A stretch of 64,000 nucleotides of DNA. Source: DASQFQ01 sp963805525. GTDB lineage: Bacteria > Actinomycetota > Thermoleophilia > Solirubrobacterales > Solirubrobacteraceae. A program made the position numbers and the translations under genes. The stretch covers positions 54,287 through 118,286 of the forward strand of contig CAWDUT010000003.1 in the NCBI GenBank assembly GCA_963805525.1, written 5' to 3'. Numbering within the stretch: position 1 is the stretch's first letter; every line of letters starts with the position of its first letter. The notes under the pieces were generated by a model, which saw only the letters and a program-made list of their open reading frames with translations, had not been told where the DNA came from and did not search any database. Below, piece after piece: positions 47,623 to 54,119 of this stretch.

Positions 47623-47961
47623 TCAGCCCCAGAAGATGCCGGTGCGGTCCTCCTCGATCGCGGCGAGCAGCGGCGCGACCTCGGGCGCCGGTGCGCCCAG
47701 CTCGTACGGGTGCCAGCGGTCGTCGCTGCCGAAGGAGAACAGTCGCCAGCGGCGGGCGCGCTCGTCGTAGCGCAGCTGGGCGACCTTCAGGCTCGACCAC
47801 TCCGAGCCGTAGGCCGGATTCCACGGCGGCCGTCGCTCGAGGATCGTGATGCTCGCGCCGCGCACCGTGTGCTCGATCTTGTAGTCGTCCGCCGAGCGCT
47901 GCTCGCAGTAGGCGGCGACCTGTGCGATGGCCGCCTCGATGGTCTCACGCGGAGCAGGCAT
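47623..47961 (-). CDS. DUF3024 domain protein
   Basis: 112 residues. The pattern IEHTVRGASITILERRPPW, then SSLKVAQLRYDERARRWRLFSFGSDDRWHPYE, matches the DUF3024 family (short pieces ITILERRPPW and RWRLFSFGSDDRWHPY). Function unknown; the family is often found in mobile or integrated regions of actinobacteria. Complete and unbroken. Confidence 0.8.
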   Translation of the reverse strand: MPAPRETIEAAIAQVAAYCEQRSADDYKIEHTVRGASITILERRPPWNPAYGSEWSSLKVAQLRYDERARRWRLFSFGSDDRWHPYELGAPAPEVAPLLAAIEEDRTGIFWG

Positions 47962-48153
47962 CTCGGAAAGGCTTGCATTTCTCCCGGCTCGGATCTTTGC
48001 GCTCCAATCTCCCGTCGGGTTGGGCGCGCATCCTTGAATAGGCGTCGCCGCTAGTAAAGGAAACGGCCCGATCCTTAACGAAGGTCTCGGCCTGCTCGGG
48101 CGCGCCGCCTCGATGAACTCGTGCGCCAGCTACAGCCGCTTCCGGAGGCGCGA

Positions 48154-49446
48154 TCACCCGGCGCGCGGCGGACGATCGAGGAGGCGGCGGCACTCGGCGA
48201 CTCGCTCGGACACGAGCTCGAGCAGTCGCGCAGGGAGGCTCCGGTCGAGTGCAGCGACGTCGGGGGCGTTCACAGCGTCGGCGAGCGCGTCGGGCGCGAC
48301 CTCGGCCAGTGCACGGACGCGGTCAAGCAGCTCGGCGCTGCCGAGGCCCAGGTCCCGGGCAGCCGCCGGCCAGGTGTTGCGCCGCGGGAACACGCCGTAG
48401 TCTCCGCCGATCTTCATCGCGAAGCGCAACTTGCGCTCGTGTGTCCCGTAGGGCAGCGCGGAAGCGATGTCGTACAGGGGTGCGAGGCGGGCCTGAACTC
48501 CTGCGAGGAGCAACGAGTAGTTCTTCGCGTGCGCGTCGGTGCCGGCGATGAGCCAGTTCCAGATCAGCGCATCGGCGAATCTGCGCACCGCATCCTCTGC
48601 AGCGGCAGCCGGCATCGCGTTTCGCAGCAGCCGAGCGATCTGTGACGGCGTCGGTCCACCTTCGTTCTGGTACTTGCGATTCGGGTGGACGCCAAGTGCC
48701 TGGCACAGATCCTCCTGGTGGATGCGGAGGATGCCGCCGTCAGGGTCCCTGCGACGGTCGTAGCGCTCGACGACGACGGCCGTCTCGTCCCCGAACCGTG
48801 CCACGGCGGTGCGAGCCACGAGCAGCCCTGCGCGCCGGGCAGCGTCGAGGCAGAGGTGCTCGTTGAGGTCGTGGTCGTCGAGGCCACTCACCGCCGGCTT
48901 GAGGATGTGGGTGGTGGGTATCGAGCCCGACGGGACCCCCCAGCGGCCGTTGTCATGGAACAGCGCCGTCTTCGCCTGCGCTCCGGCAAGGCTGAACTGA
49001 CCCGTGAACGATCGGCCGAGCCACGAGGTGGAGTCCTCAACGAGCTCGCGCACCCGATCAGCCACGTCGTCCTCACTGAGCCACTCGACGTGGCCCGAGC
49101 GACTCAGGATCCGGTCGACCTCGTCCGGTGGTGAGAAGCGAACCGCCCCGGCGCAGTCCTCGCCGATCGCGGTCCCGAGCAGCGAGAACGGGGAGGTGCC
49201 GACGTGATACTCGCGAGCCCACCGTCGCAGCACCGCGTCGTTGTCGGGCAACAGGCCCCAGAGCCACGGCGATACGACGCTGTCGGGGTGTGATCGGACC
49301 TGGATCGGAATCGACAACGACAGGGGAGTGCCACCCGACTGCTCCTGGTACCGCTCGTCGTAGTCGAACCTGAGCCTGCCTCCGTTCAGGCGGGTCAGCG
49401 TCCCCGCGACCACGTCCTCCAAGATGACGACCAGGCGATCGCTCAT
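48154..49446 (-). CDS. hipA: HipA-like serine/threonine kinase toxin
   Basis: 430 residues. HipA toxins phosphorylate glutamyl-tRNA synthetase and cause growth arrest. The N-terminal subdomain ends in PWLWGLLPDND; the nucleotide loop FSLAGAQAKTALF carries the autophosphorylated Ser152; the catalytic Asp304 lies in GTDAHAKNYSLL, and the metal-binding Asp326 in YDIASALPY. All key residues are intact. It overlaps hipB by 4 bp. This is one of three toxin systems inside or beside the element, and the most complete one. Confidence 0.95.
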   Translation of the reverse strand: MSDRLVVILEDVVAGTLTRLNGGRLRFDYDERYQEQSGGTPLSLSIPIQVRSHPDSVVSPWLWGLLPDNDAVLRRWAREYHVGTSPFSLLGTAIGEDCAGAVRFSPPDEVDRILSRSGHVEWLSEDDVADRVRELVEDSTSWLGRSFTGQFSLAGAQAKTALFHDNGRWGVPSGSIPTTHILKPAVSGLDDHDLNEHLCLDAARRAGLLVARTAVARFGDETAVVVERYDRRRDPDGGILRIHQEDLCQALGVHPNRKYQNEGGPTPSQIARLLRNAMPAAAAEDAVRRFADALIWNWLIAGTDAHAKNYSLLLAGVQARLAPLYDIASALPYGTHERKLRFAMKIGGDYGVFPRRNTWPAAARDLGLGSAELLDRVRALAEVAPDALADAVNAPDVAALDRSLPARLLELVSERVAECRRLLDRPPRAG

Positions 49447-49736
49447 CGCGAGCGGTAGTCATCCAGTACGGCGTCGAGATCGACCGTCGTGGCGCTCTCC
49501 TCTCGAGCGGGCTGTCGCTGCTCGCCGCTGTCCACGGTGAGGCGAAGCTCGAGGGCGTCCAACAGCCGGATCACCAGCCCGAGCTCGGCGGTGGGCTTTC
49601 CCGCCTCGAACTCGCTGATCCACTGCCTGGACACGTGGGCTCGGTTCGCCAGCTCGCTCTGGGTCCAGCCCAGGCTCTTCCGGCGGCCGCGGACAGCCGC
49701 GACGAGATCTCGTAGGGAATTGATCTGAGTGGCCAT
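49443..49736 (-). CDS. hipB: HipB antitoxin and autorepressor (XRE family)
   Basis: 97 residues from ATG 49736. An XRE helix-turn-helix spans about residues 8-64 (RRKSLGWTQSELANRAHVSRQWISEFEAGKP in pieces WTQSELANRAHVSRQWI and EFEAGKP). The C-terminal tail (EESATTVDLDAVLDDYRSR) is flexible, as in HipB. The frame is open to 49838, but that extension would read through the operators. No ribosome binding site is visible because the first operator ends 2 bp before the ATG. Confidence 0.92.
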   Translation of the reverse strand: MATQINSLRDLVAAVRGRRKSLGWTQSELANRAHVSRQWISEFEAGKPTAELGLVIRLLDALELRLTVDSGEQRQPAREESATTVDLDAVLDDYRSR

Positions 49737-49738
49737 GA

Positions 49739-49837
49739 TGTCGGCGTACGCTGACAGACAGAGAATGTCAGCGTTCGGTAACAAAGCGGTTGTGTCGTCG
49801 TGCGGCGACAAATATAACATGTCGTCGTACGACGACA
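49739..49837. promoter_or_regulatory. Four-operator hipBA control region
   Basis: Four 18-bp palindromes start at 49739, 49766, 49793 and 49820, exactly 27 bp apart with 9-bp spacers. From the hipB side: TGTCGGCGTACGCTGACA (8 of 9 arm positions pair), TGTCAGCGTTCGGTAACA (6 of 9), TGTCGTCGTGCGGCGACA (7 of 9), TGTCGTCGTACGACGACA (9 of 9; extends to 22 bp). The last spacer is AATATAACA, which on the hipB strand reads TATATT, a candidate -10. HipB of E. coli also uses four operators, though of another sequence. Confidence 0.85.
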
Positions 49838-49839
49838 TG

Positions 49840-50155
49840 CCTCAATCGATGCCCGGCAGGGTCCGTGTAGCGCAGCTCGCGCGCCAGTCGCTCGGCGCCG
49901 GCGCGCGGAACCGGGAATTCGTGACGCTCCGTGACCGCAGCCGCTCCGCGTCGCCCAGCTGTCAAGGCGACGTCGTCGCCTGTGAACGCGACTGCAGAGG
50001 AGTACCGTCTGACGCAGCTGGCCCTGCGGCCAACAGTCCCGGCCTGAGAGCGGCGGCACGCCGACCCCGCGCAACGCGACGAGGCAACGCACTTTCAGGC
50101 GCACGGGATCGACTGCGGGGCCAGTCTCTTCAGGCCGGGTCGGAGCTGGTGCGGG
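49840..50155. other. Intergenic region upstream of hipBA
   Basis: About 316 bp. CCTCAA at 49840-49845 reads TTGAGG on the hipB strand and could be a -35, but it is 23 bp from the candidate -10. On the reverse strand the stretch VTERHEFPVPRAGAERLARE (about 49930-49870) resembles coding sequence but has no family I know and no credible end. Otherwise nothing is seen. Confidence 0.35.
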
Positions 50156-50623
50156 TCAGGCGTCCGCGCTCTCGGCGGCCTCGCGCAGTCTCGCCTCGTC
50201 GAACTCGTGCGCCTCCATCGTGCCGCCGTGCCCGACGAGGATGGACTCCACGGCGACGAGCTCGTCCGGGTCTGCGAGCACCCCGACGGCGGCCTTGCCG
50301 CCGCGCAGGTCGGCGCCGAGTCGCTCGCGATCGGCGTCGTCGAGTCCGAGGTCCTTGTGATGGAGCTTGCCCGCCAACGCGCCGCCGACGGCCCCCACGC
50401 CAAGGCCCACGGGTCCCAGGAGTCCGAGGACGAGGCCGGCCGCCGCGCCCTTGCCGCCGCTCGTCGCGCCGATCTTGTTGGTCTTGAGCTCGCCGCGCTC
50501 GTCGAGGACGAGGACGGCGATCGCGTCGCCGACGACCACGCGGGTGACCTTCAGCCTCTCGGCGGCCTCGTCGGCGGCGGCCTCGGTCTCGAAGATGGCT
50601 ATGACCAGCCGCTTGTCGGCCAC
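50156..50623 (-). CDS. DUF1269-like protein
   Basis: 155 residues from GTG 50623, which has AAAGGA about 8 bp upstream; an open frame to 50683 is less likely. The start KRLVIAIFETEAAADEAAERL and the Gly-rich central helix GKGAAAGLVLGLLGPVGLGVGAVGGALAGKL (in pieces GLVLGLLGPVGLGVGAVGGA) are typical of the DUF1269 group, small proteins with a glycine-zipper-like membrane helix. Function unknown. Confidence 0.8.
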   Translation of the reverse strand: MADKRLVIAIFETEAAADEAAERLKVTRVVVGDAIAVLVLDERGELKTNKIGATSGGKGAAAGLVLGLLGPVGLGVGAVGGALAGKLHHKDLGLDDADRERLGADLRGGKAAVGVLADPDELVAVESILVGHGGTMEAHEFDEARLREAAESADA

Positions 50624-50895
50624 GGTGCCGGTCCTTTCGTCGCGCCGCCTCGGGCGCCTCGGTGGAGCGCGATCATCGGCCACCGGCAGAGACCGCGCAT
50701 CACCCGCTACGGGTGACGCGGGCGTAGCTGCGTCGCGCTGCCGCCCTTCGGGCCCTGACCGCCCCCGGCCCCTGGCCCACGGAGGCCGGGACGCGCCGCG
50801 TGTGCCCCCGACGTCGAGCCCTTGCTTCCGGGGGTGCGGCTCTCGCCGGCGTAGGCAAACGGGAACCGCTCAACACGCGCTACACAGTTCGTAAC

Positions 50896-50909
50896 GGTAC
50901 GTGTACCCT
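50896..50909 (+). promoter_or_regulatory. Promoter/operator for the RelBE-like pair
   Basis: GGTAC-GT-GTACC at 50896-50907 is an inverted repeat with perfect 5-bp arms. It overlaps TACCCT at 50904-50909, which sits 12 to 7 bp before GTG 50916, the spacing of a -10 box for a leaderless transcript. An antitoxin bound to the repeat would block this promoter. Confidence 0.45.
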
Positions 50910-50915
50910 GGGCGT

Positions 50916-51161
50916 GTGGAGCGGCTGAACATCACCCTGGACGCCGAGCAGGGCGCGAAGCTCGCGCGGCTCGCCGACCGCATGCACGTGCAGCCCGGGA
51001 CGCTCGCGCGCTCGCTGCTGTCGAGCGCCCTAGACGAGGCCGATCCCGACGCCCGCAACGTCGTCGAGTTGCTCGACGGGATCCCGGGCGCGCTCGAGCG
51101 GGCACGGCTCGGGCTCGGACAGGCCCGCGCCGGCGAGACCGTCGCCCTCGACGAGCTCTAG
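50916..51161 (+). CDS. RelB/ParD-like antitoxin
   Basis: 81 residues from GTG 50916 (a GTG at 50901 adds five residues). VERLNITLDAEQGAKLARLA then QPGTLARSLLSSALDEA is a ribbon-helix-helix DNA-binding domain. The C-terminal half (VELLDGIPGALERARLGLGQ) is the toxin-binding segment. The toxin gene follows after 5 bp. Confidence 0.85.
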   Translation: MERLNITLDAEQGAKLARLADRMHVQPGTLARSLLSSALDEADPDARNVVELLDGIPGALERARLGLGQARAGETVALDEL

Positions 51162-51166
51162 ATCCC

Positions 51167-51460
51167 GTGGCACGGGTCGAGCTGGCCGCGTCGGCGGTCG
51201 AGGATCTGCGGACGCTGATCCAGACGCATAGCCTGCCCGCGGATACCACGGCACGAGTGGTCCGGTCGCTGCGACCGCTGGAGCGCTTCCCTCTCCTCGG
51301 CCCCGAGCTGGGCGGCACCTGGAAGGGGTTCCGCTTCATGCTGGGCCCGTGGCGGTGGATGGTGCTCGTCTACGTCGCGCTCGAGTCCGAGGACCGCGTT
51401 GTCGTGGTGACGATCCAGGATGCCCGCTCCTCGACCGCCGTCACCGCCTCGCGTAGCTGA
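51167..51460 (+). CDS. RelE/ParE-family toxin
   Basis: 97 residues, GTG start. VELAASAVEDLRTLIQTHSL is the usual RelE N-terminal helix; GTWKGFRFMLGPWRWMVLV and the following strand with DRVVVVTIQDARSS match the core sheet of the family. RelE toxins cut mRNA on the ribosome, ParE toxins poison gyrase; which applies cannot be told. Intact. Confidence 0.85.
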   Translation: MARVELAASAVEDLRTLIQTHSLPADTTARVVRSLRPLERFPLLGPELGGTWKGFRFMLGPWRWMVLVYVALESEDRVVVVTIQDARSSTAVTASRS

Positions 51461-51476
51461 CCGACGCGACGGCCCG

Positions 51477-51788
51477 CTACCACGCGTACTGGTCGAGCAC
51501 GGCGCGCATGTGGTCGCGCGGGAGCGGCCCGAACCGCACGGTCCAGGCGCCGTCGAGCTCTTGGCGGAAGCTCGTCGTCAGGCCCGCTGCTTGCAGCATC
51601 TGCTCGGCAGTCTCCGCGTCGCTGTAGCCCGTGGCGCCGTGGTATGTGAAGTCGATGCCGTAGCCGCCACGCTCCACCGGCCAGATCGAGATGCGATTGG
51701 GGCGCAGCGAGCGGCCGACCTCCGGCCGGGAGCGCGAGGGGACGAGGTCACGCATTCCCTCCGTATCGGAGCCCGTGGCCGACGTCAT
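51477..51788 (-). CDS. Hypothetical protein
   Basis: 103 residues. Internal composition is less biased than shadow frames: ISIWPVERGGYGIDFTYHG, then TAEQMLQAAGLTTSFRQELD and WTVRFGPLPRDHMRAVLDQY look like a small alpha/beta domain. I do not recognise it. It is convergent with the toxin gene. Confidence 0.6.
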   Translation of the reverse strand: MTSATGSDTEGMRDLVPSRSRPEVGRSLRPNRISIWPVERGGYGIDFTYHGATGYSDAETAEQMLQAAGLTTSFRQELDGAWTVRFGPLPRDHMRAVLDQYAW

Positions 51789-51842
51789 GAGCCCCTGGGA
51801 GCGCTCCGGCGCGCCTGCTGCTGCTCCACCCGCGGCATGGCG

Positions 51843-52490
51843 TCACAGCTCGACCTCCACGACGGCGTTGGCCGGCCGGTAGTCGTTGTCGACATACGCG
51901 GCATTGACGATCTCGGTCTTGCCGAGCCGATACCTGCCGTAGCCGGAGTGGATGTGGCCGCAGACCATGAGGCGCGGCTGGATGCGTTCGATCGCCTCGG
52001 TCAATGCCGTCGAGCCGACATGCGGCTGTCCGTCTGAGCGACCGCTGTGGTCGCCGTATCCGCGCGGCGGCCCGTGGCAGATCAGGATCTCGGTGTCCGG
52101 CGGAATCAGCTCGAACTTCGAGGCGAGGAACCGCTCGCCGTGGCGCCGCGGAGCGTTGAACGCCCAGCTGTAGAACCACGGCTGCCAGGGCGTCCCCCAG
52201 ATCCTGAGCCCGAACAACTCGGTGCCCGCATCCTCGAGGTAGTGGCAGCGCAGACCGTCCGGGAGCCCCCACGCTTCGATCGACTGGTCGTGGTTGCCGG
52301 CCACGAGCACGACCTCGGCGGCGGGAACCTCATCGAGCCACTTCTTGAACGGGCCTGCGAGAAACGCCTGCTTGGCGACGAGGTCGCCCTTGAACGCGAA
52401 CGAGATGTCACCCGCGATGACGAGCAGGTCGCAGGCGGGAATCTCGATCAGGTTCTCGTGAAGGTCAGCGGTGCAGACGATCCTGGTCAT
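51843..52490 (-). CDS. Cytoplasmic metallophosphatase (calcineurin-like)
   Basis: 215 residues from ATG 52490. Motifs in order: CTADLHEN, VIAGDISFAF, VAGNHDQSIEAW, ICHGPPRGYGD and CGHIHSGYG, the complete metal-binding set of calcineurin-like phosphoesterases. No signal peptide. A role in nucleotide or RNA processing, or in defence, is possible given its position in the element, but is not shown. Confidence 0.9.
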   Translation of the reverse strand: MTRIVCTADLHENLIEIPACDLLVIAGDISFAFKGDLVAKQAFLAGPFKKWLDEVPAAEVVLVAGNHDQSIEAWGLPDGLRCHYLEDAGTELFGLRIWGTPWQPWFYSWAFNAPRRHGERFLASKFELIPPDTEILICHGPPRGYGDHSGRSDGQPHVGSTALTEAIERIQPRLMVCGHIHSGYGRYRLGKTEIVNAAYVDNDYRPANAVVEVEL

Positions 52491-52574
52491 GGTCGACGAG
52501 CTTGGCTGGGGCGAGCCGGGGTCCATGGTTGCGCGGCCGAAGGTCGCAAGCCGTCGGCTCGAGAATCGGGGCGC

Positions 52575-53778
52575 TCAGTCGCAGCCGGCGAAGGAGAATT
52601 GCTGCTCGATCCCGGCGCGGGGCGCAGCCGTCGCCTGCGCCGCCTCCCGCGCGGCGGCGATCTCCGCCTCGGCGCTGACCGGCTCCGCTCCGCGCTGCTC
52701 GGCCATCACGTGCGCGTAGGTGTCCAGGCAGACGGTCGGGTTGTGCCCGAGCTGCGCGGCGATGTCGACCACCGAGAGGCGACCCTCGTAGATCAGCAGC
52801 GACGCGAACGCATGGCGGAGGTCGTACGGCCGCGCGCCGTCGATGCCAACCGCCTCGGCGACCGGCTTGTAGCTGCGCTTGCGCCAGTTCCGCCAGTCCG
52901 ACGCGCGCCAGAACGTGCCGGCGTGCGACGGGAACACCGGCGCCGTCGCCGGCGGCTCGTGCTGCGCGGCGCGCCACGCGGCGAGGTCCTCGCGCAGCGG
53001 CGCCAGCAGCTCGACCGTCCGCGGCTGCCGGCGGTTCTTGAGCGCCTTGAGCTGCCCGTCGCTGAGCGCGCGCTCGACCAGCAGCGTGCGCTCGCGGACG
53101 TGCCGCCACTCGAGCGCGAGCGCCTCCTGCGGTCGCAGCCCGGCGTAGGCGAGCACCGCCAGCAGGGTCGCGTCGCGCAGCTTGTCCTGCTCGAGCAGCC
53201 GCGCGCGCATGACCTCGATCAAGCGTCGGCGGGATCGCCTGCACCGCCGGGCGGTGCGGCTTGGGCGGCTTGCGCGTGATCTTCACGGCGTTGGTCGGCA
53301 CGCGACCCCACTCGACCGCCCGCTGGAGCACGCCCTGGAGCATCGTCATCGTCTTGCGGATCGCCTCGATCCCGACGCCCGCGGCCTCGAGGTCGGCGCG
53401 GAAGTGGGCGATCGTCTGCGGCGTGAGCTCGCGCAGCTGGAGATGGCCGAGCCGCGGCAGCGCGTGGCTGTTCCAGAAGCTCGCGTAGGCGCGCAGGGTC
53501 GCCCGCTCGAGGTTCGGGCCGGCGTAGACCGTCCACCACTCCTCGACGAACTCGGCGAGCGTCTCGCGGCCGGCGTCGATGTCGGCGAGCGCGCCCGTGC
53601 GCTTGAGCGTGCGGATCTTCGCCTCGAACGCCTTCGCGTCGGCGGCGCGGTCGAACGTCTTGCTGCGCTCGGCGCTGGTCTCGTCGTACCAGCGGACGCG
53701 CCAGACGGCATAACTGCTGCCGTCGCGGCGCCGGCGCTCGCGCTTCTCCACCATCGGGTCCTCCTCGGGTCGGGTCAC
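52575..53778 (-). pseudogene. Tyrosine integrase of the element, frameshifted
   Basis: From ATG 53778 the first frame encodes an N-terminal arm-binding domain (SSYAVWRVRWYDETSAERSK) and core-binding domain (LAEFVEEWWTVYAGPNLERA) to about 53225. There the reading moves by one base to another frame, LIEVMRARLLEQDKLRDATL, which holds the catalytic domain: first Arg in AYAGLRPQEALALEW, RPYDLRHAFASLLIYEG, and LGHNPTVCLDTYAHV with the Tyr. The junction has no homopolymer or slippery site. Everything else is intact, so the gene is recently broken, or made as two chains (the second from TTG 53222). It follows excisionase and relaxase in one operon. Confidence 0.88.
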
Positions 53779-53840
53779 TCCCCATAGGGGCGAGCCGACC
53801 GAAATTGACCCCTTCCTCGAACCCGGCCCAGGAAGCCGAG

Positions 53841-54119
53841 CTACTGCCGGCCCATCTCGGGCGAGAGCACGAGGCGTCCCGACGTCGGCTCAGGCGGCAG
53901 TCGCAGCGGCGAAGGCGTCGCGACGCGCCGGATCGGCTGCGCCGGCAACACGCTCGCCTCGATCCACGCATCGACGTCGGCGACGTGCATGCGGTAGGCG
54001 CCGTGCTCGCCGAGCCGGCTCGCACGCAGCCGGCCGCGGTGGATCGCCCGCAGCACCGTCTTCGTGCTGATCTGGCAGCGCTCGGCGACGTCGGCGGGGG
54101 TGAGCAGGCGATCGGTCAT
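53841..54119 (-). CDS. Excisionase-type helix-turn-helix protein
   Basis: 92 residues from ATG 54119. TDRLLTPADVAERCQISTKT then VLRAIHRGRLRASRLG and YRMHVADVDAWIEA is the winged-helix (HTH_17) pattern of Xis proteins, which set the direction of recombination. It lies between relaxase and integrase in the same direction. Its ATG overlaps a TGA in the frame that the relaxase tail should use, so the two genes were originally coupled by TGATG. Confidence 0.88.
   Translation of the reverse strand: MTDRLLTPADVAERCQISTKTVLRAIHRGRLRASRLGEHGAYRMHVADVDAWIEASVLPAQPIRRVATPSPLRLPPEPTSGRLVLSPEMGRQ

Noticed and set aside
47453..47824. 123-codon reverse-strand frame overlapping the DUF3024 gene
   Set aside because: Its first two thirds are a shadow of the DUF3024 gene; only a short piece near 47577 looks coding and no family is evident.
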